DNA of 64,000 nucleotides from Gnetum montanum (taxonomy: Eukaryota; Streptophyta; Gnetopsida; Gnetales; Gnetaceae). The stretch is taken from assembly GCA_015680685.1 (NCBI GenBank), contig MNCI01003377.1, positions 244,760-308,759 on the forward strand. Direction: 5' to 3'. The notes below the pieces were generated by a model. The model was not told the DNA's origin. It ran no database searches and saw only the letters and a program-made list of their open reading frames with translations. Both the position numbers and the translations under genes were made by a program. Of this stretch, positions 10,741-22,750 are shown piece by piece. The stretch's first letter is position 1. Every line of letters starts with the position of its first letter.

Positions 10741-10949
10741 AATGAGAAATCATCCTTGAGTTAAAACAAAAAGAGGATGTAATTTCTTACAAAATTGTGT
10801 GATCATATACAAACTTTGACATGATGACTTATTTACATAATTGACTCTCCTATGAATGCCACATTGTGGTTCGAGAGATATTTACAAAATTATCATCCAT
10901 CACATGATTAACACATTTAACAAAAGAAAATAAAACAACAAAGCTCAAT

Positions 10950-13265
10950 GGTAGTCTATACATTCTAGGCAATGGTGGCTCCTCCATTAGCTTCTTTCCT
11001 TTGTCTTTGGGCTTTTAGAATTAATATATGTGAAGTAATATCCAAAGCTTTTCTTCCTCTAATCTTGGATCATGTACTATCGAGGCGAGTTCAATAATGT
11101 TTGCTAGACTTGGTACATTCCATTAGCATGACAACTATGGAAACATTTTATTGGCTTTCATATACCAAGCCATGAACTACCTTCTTTCTTCTTTGAATGT
11201 AGTGGCTATCTTTCTCAATTTTCAGTAATCTACCATTCTTGTAGATAGATTTGCTGCTACATCCTTCTGATCCTACTAGTTAGCTTTGATCACCTATAGT
11301 TTAGAGTTTGCAATGTAAAGTTTTTGCTATGCATCCTTCTTACCTCAAACTTCTTCTCATACAATGCATAAACTACGTCCACTTGCTGCTCTAATTTTGT
11401 TTTAGGCTTGTCTACTATTAACATGGCTAGATTAGCATATCAAAGGCTTGCTAATCTCATGTACTTTATTAAATCTTTTATCTATAGGTCTTTATTCTTA
11501 ATTTTGGATTGATGCACATGGGAAAGATGATCCAGATAGGTTGCCAATCAAGTGTCAATGTTGTGATAGAGCTAATCTTGGCTTTACGCATTTGGATTTC
11601 TTTCTCATTGATTTACTTGTACATGCCCACTTAATCTTTGAAGTGTCCCTTCCACCATTCATGTTTCTTGGTCTCATTTTTCCACACATTAATTTCAATA
11701 GCTAATTTTCATTATATCTCACAAACTTCTTCCATTGATAAGGTCCTATTTTTTGTGGCCAATTTTCTCATGTCAAGGTAAACTCTAGTAAACTATTCAC
11801 TCAGCTAATGAATACTTTCTTCTAGCATATTTTTTATTTCTTAATATTATTCAACCTTACATTTTCAATAGTATTTTTTTATTTTCTTCTTTTAAGGTAG
11901 TTAAGGCCTTGGCATGGGCATTTTTTTGTGCTTTTATCACTAAGGCATTTCATGTTTCCTTTTTCTTCTCCATCTTTATCAAGGAATATTTGATCATCAT
12001 TTGGTACATCTAGTCAGTTCTAAATTGTTCTAGTTGATCAAGCATAATGTATTGTATAGAGTCCTATCTTTCTGCTCATAATGGAGCCAATTCTACGTAT
12101 AGCCTTTGCACTTTATTTTCTACATGTTTGGCTCTGGTTTCCATCATGGTTAGCTTGCCCTTGGCTGAAATTAGTTTTGAACTACAATGATATCACTTGG
12201 GATATCAAAAATATTCTACATTACTTGCCCAATCTACAATAATTAATCTAAAATATCTTCATGGTCTTCTAGGACTATGGATGTTCTGGCTATGGTTTCA
12301 ACATCTCTTACTCTGGTCATATCAGCTGGTGATATAATGGAAACATGGAAAGACCACTTGATATCATCTATGATGACCTTAGCTACTCTTGTTGGATCCT
12401 AATATTGCATCATTAATATTGTGGCTCCTTCCCATGTTTCTAATGTCACTTAAGAGAATGTAGGGTTCGTAGATATCTATGTGCCGAGTCCTCATCTTCT
12501 TCTACCTATAATAATATTTGAGCACTTGTAAGTCTTATTAATACTATAGGCTTATATGAATTATCTCTCACTCTATACATGCTTGAAACCTCTCTACTTT
12601 CCTAGCTTATCATTTTGGCTATTTGTTATACATGGATCATAGAGGATCGGTAGTCTTGTTATGCTAGTGGGACACTTAGTCATGGTCTATCAATAGCTTT
12701 TGTTAATCAACTAGGTTCTTCTTACTCTATTCCTATGATTAGAACATTTCCTACTGGTGTTGACTCAGCTACTCTCTCAGTGCTTACTAGTTTTTTCACT
12801 TGATACTTCTTAGATGACATTGATTTTGAAATTTTTGGTAGTCTAGAATTCCTACTTGTTGGCATAGTCTTCTACTAAGGCAAAGATATGGTAGGATAAG
12901 TATTCCTACCTTTTGTTCTTTAAATATCCTCTAAATTTCCAAAAATAAGAAACAACCTATATTAGCCTAGAATTTTTCCATGAGGATGGCACTTCCTCTA
13001 GTGGCATAGGTGGAAATTCTAGTTAATATTTTTGTTGAAAAGATATGGTAGGCTTCAATTTTAAAATATATCTTTTTTATTGTGGAAAATTTCTTATATT
13101 CCTTCTCACTTGTCCCATAGATCCTTTGTAGCCATAACTTCTTTACCTTTGTATTAGACCTGGTAGAAATTTCAGCTATGTTGGCTATGACATTAGAAAG
13201 ATTAAATGCCTTAGCTATTACCTCAACTAAATATGGCATTGTGATTCCTTCAATCTTGACTATAG
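10950..13265 (-). pseudogene. Athila-2 3' ORF, C-terminal part (interrupted by Tat-1)
   Basis: Second portion of the ORF whose start is at 31539. The best open part (12967-13239) carries VKIEGITMPYLVEVIAKAF and KIYFKIEAYHIF, which align with the Athila-1 3' ORF (IEKIKDIQVSYSAEAIV and WIYFKISAYHLNP). Downstream the frame is heavily broken but the end, with VHDPRLEEEK near 11070, matches VHDPRSKEEK in Athila-1. The middle is rich in Lys/Glu/Leu and looks coiled-coil like. Position between integrase and 3' LTR is that of the extra (env-like) ORF of Athila elements, but no membrane segment or signal peptide was seen. The globular part recalls the putative plant transposon protein family; that assignment is an inference. 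The stop position is approximate. Confidence 0.55.
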
Positions 13266-15239
13266 TGTTGGAGTTGGAAATCTTGGTTGTTCGAATGGAA
13301 AATCAAAAGATTTAACTACAGGAAAAATTTTAACCCTGAGTTCCAAGGGCCTTCGAAAAATGGAACTTAGGATGTCCTAGATACTCTTGCCGATCACCCA
13401 AGGAGTTACGAAGTGTAAAATAGAAGTGGTTTTGAAATTGTGAACATAAATGGCAACGTAAAAAAAATGGCCTACTAAAAACGTAGACAGAAATGGCCTA
13501 TTGAAAATGGCAATGGAAAATGAAATTATAGGTATAGAAATAAGTGTAGAGATAGAAATGGAAACCAAAATTTTCACAACATAAACCAAAAAATTTATAA
13601 ACGAATATAAAAGAGATTGAGTTCATGGTGTATAAGTTTGTGCCAAGGGCATAAGAAGTTGGTCACTGAAGCTTAAAGTCCATTAGAGAAGGTTGTCTCC
13701 ACAATTTAGTTACTTCCCAATTTTGTCTTACTATAACTTTTCATTAGTTTCTACCCAATCTACTATGTGGGAATGGGATTGGTGTTACACATTTGGAACA
13801 ATGTAAACTATGTGGGAGTCTCTGTGCCCAATGTAGTCCTAGTTTCTACCACCAAATGGCACTACCAGGTGAGGATGTAATAGTTGCAATGGATTTTGAT
13901 GGCTACCAATGGAGATGGAAATAGAGTAGGATCTACACTTTTAGTGGTAATGATAATTACGTGGGGTTGTTTACACCTAGTGTAGTGCCAATTTATGCTA
14001 CAGAAAATGTAGTTGGGTTGCAAATGGGTTTGATGGGTAATGGAAATGGCCATGAAATATGGAAAAATGATGTTGCTACAAAATGATTTTGAAATGCCAA
14101 GGTGGCAAAGTGCCAAGAGATCAAAACTACTGTATAGTATGTAAAATGCCAAAATTCAAAATAGGTGTAAATGCCAGAAAAATACCTGAAGATTGGATTT
14201 GATGTATGGTATGAAAAATGCCAAAAATTTTAAACCTAGAAATGGTATTAACATTGGGATTTTATAGGTTAGGGTTGTTATTTTTGGAATTGTCATTGAT
14301 TGTTAACAGATTAACATTGATTGTGGGTTGCAATGGTTACTATTTCCAATATAGTTAACCACTTACTATCAATGTAGTTAGCCAACTATTGTCAGTGTAG
14401 TTAGCCATCTACTACTAGTGTAGTAAACCAACTACTGTTAATGTAGTCAGCCAACTACTACTAGTGTAGTTAGCCAACTATTGCCAACATAGTTAGCTAA
14501 CTATTACTTAGCGTAGTTAGCCAACTACTACTAGCATAGTCAACCAACTACTGCTTAGTGTAGTTGGCCATCTATTGCTAGCATAGTTGGCATTTGTGGT
14601 CAGCCAGGAATGGACTACATCCACAAAACCCATCTATTTACTATAAATAGTAAATAGGCTTTTCTGACTATGTTGAAGGCTTTGAAAATGGAAAAAGTGA
14701 TAGCAAATAGAAAGATAGATGGAAACTATAGAAATGATGAAACCCATTGTGGAAAGTGTTGTTTGTGCTAGTTGTTGTTACCTTGGGATGACTACGTTGG
14801 TTATTATTGAAGAAACAGCTATCCCAACAATTTTAATGTTGCACTTCTACTAGATTTTGGTGGTGACTATGCTAACTACTATAGTTACTATGGCTACTAT
14901 AGCTACAATTACTATTGTAGCTATTGAGCCTACTGAAGCTACTGAGCCTACTAAAAATGTCTTTAGCGTAGTTGGGGTTATACCCCTACAAAAATCCATG
15001 GAAAGGCCAATTTTAGCCATTTCCAAGGCATTTTCAGCCTTCCCAAACCTAAATATAGACATTAGGTACTCTTTTCCACTCGAGAAGTGAGTCAATAACA
15101 ACTTTTGAAGCATTTTTTAGCCCCCAAAAGTTGAAATATGCAAGATTGTAGCTTATGTACTACATATCTTATATTTACAATGAAACTTTGCCTCAAGCTG
15201 AAAAATGGAATTTGCAACATGAATTATGGTGGTGTTTCA
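13266..15239 (-). repeat. 3' LTR of Tat-1 (1974 bp)
   Basis: Pairs with 29220-31119; shared anchors include AAGTGGTTTTGAAATTGTGA, TTTTAACCCT and GATTGTAGCTTATGTACTAC. The inner edge CA at 15238-15239 abuts a polypurine tract. It contains a block of short TAGT-rich repeats (14340-14600). Small open frames inside it (13377, 13862, 14850) are not genes. Confidence 0.88.
14340..14600 (+). repeat. short TAGT-rich tandem repeats in the Tat-1 LTR
   Basis: Ten or more units of the form AGCCAACTACTACTAGTGTAGTT, about 25-30 bp each, with internal self-complementarity (CTACTAGTGTAG). The same block is in the other LTR (30300-30490) and a third copy lies in the leader (28680-28810). Confidence 0.8.
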
Positions 15240-15254
15240 TTAGCCCCTCTTTGT
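15240..15254 (-). other. polypurine tract of Tat-1
   Basis: Minus strand reads AAAGAGGGGCTAA immediately before the LTR start TGAAACACC. Confidence 0.7.
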
Positions 15255-15292
15255 TGATGTCTAAAGCATTAACCCAATAGACATCAACAAAG
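15249..15292 (+). repeat. perfect 15-bp hairpin next to the polypurine tract
   Basis: CTTTGTTGATGTCTA at 15249-15263 and its exact reverse complement at 15278-15292, with a 14-base loop. One arm overlaps the PPT. Confidence 0.9.
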
Positions 15293-16213
15293 AATATAAA
15301 ACACCACTATAGGTCCATCACCAACATCTTTTCTCTATGCTAGGTTCATTAGTATTGAACCATGCCCAAAAGTACTCATGATGATGATGTGAGGCTATGA
15401 TGATGAAATAGTAATAAGGTCATGAATTAATGATCACGAGGGCTAACAAATATTGGTCAAATAGTTTAGACTATGAACTTCATGTTTAGAAGTGTGGTTC
15501 ACTTGGTAGATGCATTTGAGGAACCAACACTTCATTCCAAGATTTCTTTAGCCACTTGGCAATGTGCTTTTTTCTAAGGCTAATTTTGATATGGCTTTCC
15601 CATTAAATGAGATATGTTACATTCAATGGACTTGGGGTTTTCCCATTGAACAAGGTCCATTATACTTTATGGACTTAGCATTTTCCCAATGAGCAAGATG
15701 TGTCACATTCAAGTGGACTTGCAGGTGGATCACAACAAAGAAATGTCATTGGCCATGATGCATGAGTGTCATCATAGGTCAACATGGTTGCTTAAGGTAT
15801 GGAAGGTTGTATTAAGGCTACAGGATTGGGATCAAAGGAATTGATGTGGAATAAGCACTCTTGGTATGGAAGGATAGATTCACTGAATCTTGCACATTGA
15901 GGTTATGTGGTGAGTTGCTACAATGGTATGTTATGCCCTTGTGATGGTTCCAAGCCTCATCCTACAAACACAACTCCAAGAGAACTAGAAAACCAAAGAA
16001 AGAAATCATGTTATTACAATAGGATACATTAGGCCATGAAGGATGGTTTAGCAAATTTGGCTACCCAAGGTTACATGTCACTAGTTGAAGCCCCTGGTAG
16101 GTTGCATTGTCAATTTAAGGCTTTGGTAGGCTGCAATGCTAGTTTAGGGTCATAGAGGACAATAGAGATAAGGCTTGCTTGTTTATGGGAATTAATATCA
16201 TGGTTTCTATAGG
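15293..16213 (-). other. Tat-1 spacer between integrase and PPT
   Basis: About 920 bases with no coding match. Contains one copy of the CAATTTAAGG...-type 29-bp unit (about 16110-16140) that forms an array at 24527-24671. Confidence 0.5.
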
Positions 16214-17345
16214 CTACATGTAGTATGATTTGAGATAGGAATGATTGACTGAATTAGCCAGTTCATTCCCATCCATGTCTACTATCCAATAGGCCTCGTT
16301 GCCATAGGCCTTGGTGATCAAGAAAGATCCTTCCCAATTGGATGAAAATTTTTTTGCATGCTTGCAAATGGCCTTAAGGACTAGTTCTTCTTCCTTGATT
16401 TTGCACTTACCTAGGTTGTGATGGTGTTGCCATTTTTGCCTCTCTTGGTAGTGCTCAATGTGAGCAAGCATTTGCACATGCTACTCCTCCACTAAGTCTA
16501 GGTCTATGGTACGTAACTCCTTGTTCTACTCATCATTGATGAAGTAGGATAAGGCCACTTAGATTTATGGCACCTATAATTCAAGAGTTAAACAAGCTTC
16601 AAAACCATAACGCTATAAGGAGTCATCCCTGTTGTGGTACAATATGTTGTTCTATAGGCCCAGAGTGCATGGACAAGCTATTCATGCCATTTGTACTTGT
16701 TGTTGTTGAGCATTTTCATGAGCAAGTTGATGATGGCCTTGTTGCTTACTTTAGTCTATCTATTGGCCTAAGGGTAATAATGTGATGAAAATGAATGTTT
16801 AATGCCTAGGTTGTGATAGAAATTTTTCATTTCTTGGCTACTAAATTGTGGTCCATTGTCTATGCATATGATCATAGGTATACCAAAACATGTCACTATG
16901 TTGTCCAAGATGAATCTATAGACTTGTTCAAATGTCATTTTCCTTGTGAGAATAGCCTCAACCCACTTGGTAAAATACTCGGTTGCAATGATGATGAAGC
17001 TATGCCCTATGAAAGACTTAGGTGTTATAGGTCCAATGATATCCAAGCCCCATTGTTGAAATAGCCAAGTAATCTGAGTAGTGTGCAACTCAGTTGGTGG
17101 TATGTGTATGAGGTTGCTATGCTATTGCCATGTGTCATAAGTTTTGACCTTCTATAGGCAATCATTTTTCATGTAAGGCCAATAATAACCTAACCATATA
17201 ATCTTGGTGACCATGGCTCTAGGTCTTATATGTCCACCACAAACACCCTCATGAACCTACTCTAGGACTATTCTATCTTCGACTCTACCCAAGCACTTCA
17301 ATAGTATGTCATCATAGGATTGTTAACATAATGTGTTATCACCTA
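16214..17345 (-). pseudogene. Tat-1 integrase
   Basis: Would insert the element cDNA into the chromosome in the nucleus. Read from high to low coordinates: an H2C2 zinc-binding region (about 17345-17110) with the HEGVCGGH part intact but the paired Cys replaced (YDTW where C..C is usual); then the catalytic core at 17088-16768 with WGLDIIGPITPK, EYFTKWVEA and IDNGPQF. The first catalytic Asp (DYFTKW in the family) is Glu here; the second Asp is present; the third residue falls in a frame-broken part. The C-terminal part (16477-16214) has KFSSNWEGSFLITKAYGN and MDGNELAN, as in Tat integrases. Broken by stops and at least one frameshift. Confidence 0.85.
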
Positions 17346-17599
17346 TGATGACATATTATTTTGATCATTTATGTATAACATTCTTTTGAGCAGTAGTTAG
17401 GCCTTGTGAATATTCACCATGCATAAGGTAAAAATTAATACCATCATATCATTAATTTATGGGAGAAATATGAATTAAGGCCATAAAGGTATCCTCAAAA
17501 TTCTATGTAATGGGGATAGCATAGTCCACTGTTAAGGTGGATAGCTTGCTAAACACATCTAGTGTAACATTGAGGGCTAGTGTCATGATGGCATTGGCT

Positions 17600-18053
17600 A
17601 TAGCATTTTTTTTCAGGGTATACATTGGATATCAACATCTATACATTATTGTAATAGTTGCTTACCTAAGTCATTTATGTATTTGCATGCATAAACCTCA
17701 ATTACTTCACTGACCACAAGTTATGAATTGCCCTTGATTATCAAACAATTAATTCCTAGGTCATGAGCTACTAGCATTCCTTTGATCAAACCCTCATACT
17801 TCACTATGTTATTGGTGCATAGAAACTCAAAACAATAGGTGAAGGATTAGATTTCACTAGATGGAAATGTTATGATGGAAGTACCACAAGCACCATGGGC
17901 AATTGAAGCTTTGTCAAAGTGCATGACTACCTCATAGCCTTCAGGCACTTGGCTAACGATCTTGACATGTTCATTGGGGAACTTGGGATCTATAGTTACT
18001 TGGTCATCAAAAGGTAAAATAATAAGGTGTATAGCTATAGCTTGATCTTTCAT
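17600..18053 (-). pseudogene. Tat-1 RNase H, archaeal-like type
   Basis: Would degrade the RNA strand of the RNA:DNA hybrid. The start of the domain is in the open frame 17847-18053: YEVVMHFDKASIAHGACG, matching the first-Asp block (FDGAS...GAG). It continues below 17847 past stops with LCTNNIVKYEGLIKGM (second acidic block, Glu present) and LIIKGNSQLVV (KGDS in the family, Asp changed to Asn). This RNase H type between RT and integrase is typical of Tat/Ogre elements. Confidence 0.75.
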
Positions 18054-18479
18054 TAAGGACTAGGAGACATAATGAAGGTCAAAATCCACTGTTATGGCTT
18101 TCCATCAAGCTATATGGCGAGTCTCATAAATATTGTTCATTATAGCTCTAAGTATGTTGTCTTTGCAAATGATGTTGACCTAGCTACTAAATAGGTTGTG
18201 TCTTCACTTCTTTAATGAGAAGACTAGTGCTAGACAACACTTCTCCACTTTAGAATATCATGTCTCATGGAAAACTAATGGATGACTAAGGTAGTATACT
18301 AGCATTTCTACTCCATCATCACATTTTTGATAAAGTACAAAGGCAATGGACATGTCAGAGATGGTAAGGTACATATAAAATAGTTTACCTTCCTGTGGAG
18401 GATAGACTGTTAGTAGTTGTGCCAATTCTTGCTTAAGGTTTTCAAAGGATTCTTGTCTTTGAGCTATTCACTCATAGTG

Positions 18480-19310
18480 AACCCCTTTCTTAAGCAAGTA
18501 TTGCATAGGCTATGACTTATCTGTAAGCCTAGCACTAAACCTACAAATAAATTGTAATCTATCTTGTAATCCTCAAAGTTCCTTAAGGTTGGTAGGCACT
18601 GATAACTTGGATATGGTCTTAAACTTATCAAGATCAACACGAATCCCTACTTCATACACTACAAAGCTAAGCATCTTTCTAATCTTGACATTGAAGACAC
18701 ATTTCCTAGGATTAAGTCTAATCTCATACTTGTGTCACCATTTAAGCACAAGGTCTAGGTCACTAGCATGATCACTAGCCACATTGGACTTAATGGCTAT
18801 ATTGTCTACATAATCATTGAGTAATCCTAACATGTAATTACTAAATATATACATCATAGCTCTTTAGTAGCTTGCACCTACATTCTTCAAGCCAAAAGAC
18901 ATCATGGTATAGCAAAAGGTACCCCAAGGGGTCATGAAGGTCATGGTAAGTTAATGTTATAGGTTGATTGTAATCTAGTTGTATCTCACGAGCCCATCCA
19001 TAAAGGACAAAAGAGTATGTTTAGTTGTGGTATCAATAAGTTGATCAATACTAGGAAAAGGAAAATCATCATTGATGGTTGCCTTATTTAGGTATCAAAA
19101 ATTGATGCAAATATGGATGCTTCCATTTTTCCTAGAACTACCATGATGTTGGACATCCATTCTGTGTAGTCAACAACCTTAATGAAACCATCATGGTATA
19201 GCTTAGTGATCTCATCATGAACTTCCAAGGCCAAATCAAGTATGATCTTACACACGTTTTGCTTAACTAGTCTAATGCTAGGATTGAGTATGATGTTTTG
19301 TTAGACTCAA
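18480..19310 (-). pseudogene. Tat-1 reverse transcriptase, inactive
   Basis: Minus-strand RT in broken frames. The catalytic YxDD box reads YVDN (codons at 18801-18812), so the second Asp is lost. Downstream come SDHASDLDLVLKW and RLNPRKCVFNV, then KIRKMLSF and VDLDKFKTI, the conserved thumb part of Tat RTs (LRLNPxKCxFGV, GFIVSxRGIEVDPxKIKAI). Upstream, near 19000-18880, are short matches to FMDGFSGYNQI, TPWG and MPFGLKNAGATYQRAM in changing frames. Non-functional. Confidence 0.8.
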
Positions 19311-20299
19311 CGTGGATCTAAGCTTGGCATATCTTCATATGACTAGGCAAAGGCTTAAATGTTGTCTTGTAGGACCTTAGTGATGTCTTGAGCTTGCTAA
19401 GGTTCCAATGGGAAACTTAGTTTAAGGATTTTCTCCTCATCACTATGGATTGTGATAGGAACCTCGACTAGAGAATCTTTAGTTATGTCATCAACTTCAA
19501 GATTAAGGTTTTTAACTAGGTTCTCAAGCCATTCTATAGGCTTTTCAATTGAGGCTATGTGGTTGTCAAGAGTCTCAAGCTCAAGGCCTAGACAATTAGG
19601 ATTGTTGCATCATTCAATATCACCATGAGGCCCACTTAGGATCAAGGGCAAGGCAATTTGCTTTCAAGTGTCCATATTTCAATCTTGCATATCAACCATA
19701 AGCACATTAAGTGGAACTTGGGTAAAAATGGGTAAACCATGCTAAAATGATATAAATTACTTTGGTAAACATGTAAACATATGTTATTCCAATGCAAACA
19801 AGGTCAACCAAGGCTATTAAGACATAGATAATGACCAATGGGATTAAACATAGGCTATATGAGGCCAATCATACTAGGTTAACTTAGGTTACATAGTGCC
19901 AATTTAAGGCCTTCGCAAGACATAGTTACAAGATGCCAAAAAATGATCAAGGACAACCCAATCTCATAGATTAACATCAACCCAAGGCTACATAACGATT
20001 AACAAAGGTCATAATAGACATAACAAAGTGAACAAGATAAAGCATGAAATTGTATAAAGGTTGTATGAAGTTGATTGATGAGAAAGAAGGTTAATAATGC
20101 AAGAAAAGGCCAAAAACAAGGCCAAATTTGTGAGAATGAAATACATATAGTAAAAATTGGCTAGTACTAGTCAAATATGACTAGATTTTGCTAGTTTTAG
20201 GCTTTAGCAGGCCATGGCATGAGGTTATAGGGTTATCGGGAGAGTTTGGGTACATTAGGGGGTTATTTAGGAGCTATTTTGAAACAAAAATTGGCACTT

Positions 20300-22750
20300 T
20301 TGTTGTGACTATGTTGGTCCCTACTAGGGACTAGGCTAGCCTAGTGTAGTTCTACCTTTCTCCAATGTAGTTGACCTTTAGGGGCATTTTTTTAGGGCTT
20401 GGTAAGCTTCTAGTGATCTAAACAGATAGTGTAGGGGGTAGGTATTGAAGATTAGAAAGTTTTGGCATCATTTGGGCTTGTACAAAGTGGAAAAATCTTG
20501 CTTCTTGTGATGATTACATTGGGCTACTAGGCCCTAGCATGGTCACAAGGGAATGAATGAGTTTATAAGATTCTGAGGACTAAAACAAGGTGAAATCTAT
20601 AATTGAAATTCATAGGAGTAAGGTTTTGGTCATTTTCGATCAATTTTGGACCATTTTGAGATGCTTATTGTTAGTTTTTGTTGTTACATTTTCCCTTCCA
20701 AGTGGGACTACACTAGTTCAAGATAGTCCTTGGCTTCCTTAGCATAGTTAGGAGTGAAAATGGATTTTGGTTGGTTTCAAGGCTTGATAGATCATCCTAA
20801 TGGGCTTCTGGGATCATTAGTGTTACTGGCTAGGGTTTTGATTCCAAAATTACTAGTTTTCATGCATGTTTGGGCCTTGGATGGCTAGATACCATAGGAC
20901 TATGCTTGTAATATAGTTCCTAGCATAGTTAAGGATCCAAAATGATAAAATGATAAAAAAGAATGAAATTTTCCTTATTTCCAAAGGTTCTAGGATTTAG
21001 GCATGTTCTAGCAGGGCTCTAGATCTTTCCAGGAGTTGATTTGGGCAATTCTGGAGTTCTTTTGGCCCTTTCCAAGTGAAATAAGCTAGGCTTGGGTAGG
21101 GACTACACTGGCCTAGTGTAGTCCTAGTCCTCACTTCAGTGTAGTGACATTAGAAAGGCTAAAAAATTGAGTTTCATGGCTAAATTCAACTTTGGTGCAC
21201 CCTAGGACTCCTTAAAGTGGATTTTGAACAAATTTGGGTAATTTTTGTACAATTTTATGGGGGGTACACTAGGGCTAGAGGGGAACTATAGTAGCCCAGT
21301 GTAGTCCCAACATCCCTTAGCATAGTCATGACTTCCATGATAAAAAAAATGACTGAAAACAATGCATTTCATGGTGAGACAAGCTTCGGTGATGCTCTAG
21401 GATTCACTAGAAGTGGATTTTCTATCTTTTTGGTAATTTGATGTGGACTACGTTGGGGTTTAAGAGGGGCTTCACTAGCCTAGTGTAATCCCAATCTCTC
21501 CTCAACATAGTTAAGGATTAAAAGCTCAAAAATGATGAATTTTAACTCAAATGTAGGGTCTAGTGGTCTTAATGTGTTTTAGCAAGGTCTTGTAGTCAAA
21601 AAAGATGTTTTCTGGGTTTTCTTAACTTATTTTGGGAGTCAAAATGTGGATTATGCTAAGCTTGGACTAGGACTACACTAGACTAGCGTAGTCCTAACTT
21701 CTTCCAACATAGTTTAGGCTTGGAGTGGTCAATGAAGGTTCACATGGTTGACAAAGGTTTTGACAAGGTTCTAGAGTCAACTAGTAGTAAAGTAAGATCA
21801 TTTTGGAGGAACTTTACTTGATTTTTTGTGGACTACGTTGGGCTTGGAGAGGAACTATGCTAGCCCAGCATAGTCCAAAATATGCTTAAGCGTAGTCAAG
21901 GCTATGGTAGTCAAAAATCATGAAAAATTTAAATTTTGAGGCCACAAATACTTGGGTAGGCTTCTAAGGTTTGTTAACAGTGGTCCTAGGTCACTTGGCA
22001 CAATTTTTAAATAGTTTTTAAGGGACTATGCTGGGCTTTGGGAGGGACTACATTGGTCCAATGTAGTCCTCCTCTCCTCCTTAGCATTATCCAATCAAGA
22101 GTAACCAAAAGTGATTGGAAAATGGCTTGATTTAACACTAAATTATCTAGAACAAGGCTTTAGGGTTGATTGAGGTATTTTTAGGTCTTTCCTAGCAATA
22201 ATCCATCAATTTTTGGAGGACTACGCTAGCCTTTTGGAGGGACTACACTAGCCTAACATCTCCTTATCCCTCTAGTGAATTCATGATGAAAGATGTCAAA
22301 GTATAAGTGGAGAGTTGGTTTCATGGCCATATAGATCTAAGTTAGAGTTTTAGGGCTTACTAGAGACAAGGTTCATCATTTTTGATGTGTTTTGACAATC
22401 TTGATGGAACTACACTGAGCCTTGGAAAGGAACTACACTAGCCTAGCATAGTCCTAGCTCATTATTCATCATAGTCCAAGTTTTGGCATGGAAAAATGAA
22501 AAATGGTAAGGTTTGACCTGGTTTGATGTTTCGAGGTTCCCAGAAGTTGAGTTGGAGTTCACACATGACGGTGTTTTTGGTTTTGAGTGGACTACATTAG
22601 GTAGTCACTAGGTTAGTTTGAAGGCTTATAAAGGTTGGATAGGCTTTTGGAAGTCCACACCATCATGGACTATGCTAGCAATAGTTGGGACTACACTAGC
22701 CCAACGTAGTCCTTGTCTTCCCTTCAGCATAGTCTTGGTAAATTGATAGT
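20300..22750 (+). repeat. tandem array of about 13 units, period near 190 bp, with palindromic core
   Basis: Each unit contains GGACTACACTAG followed closely by its reverse complement CTAGTGTAGTCC, or diverged versions. Core positions: about 20329, 20529, 20705, 20912, 21101, 21283, 21469, 21671, 21852, 22045, 22240, 22430 and 22689. Most steps are 176-207 bases; the last is about 260. Other shared parts are AGCATAGT, TCAAAAATGA and CTAGGGTT-like words at fixed offsets. Units are diverged, so the array is old. Confidence 0.85.

Noticed and set aside
14340-14600. CRISPR-like array of short repeats
   Set aside because: Units are adjacent and degenerate with no unique spacers, and the block recurs in the partner LTR. 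It is an LTR minisatellite in a plant genome.
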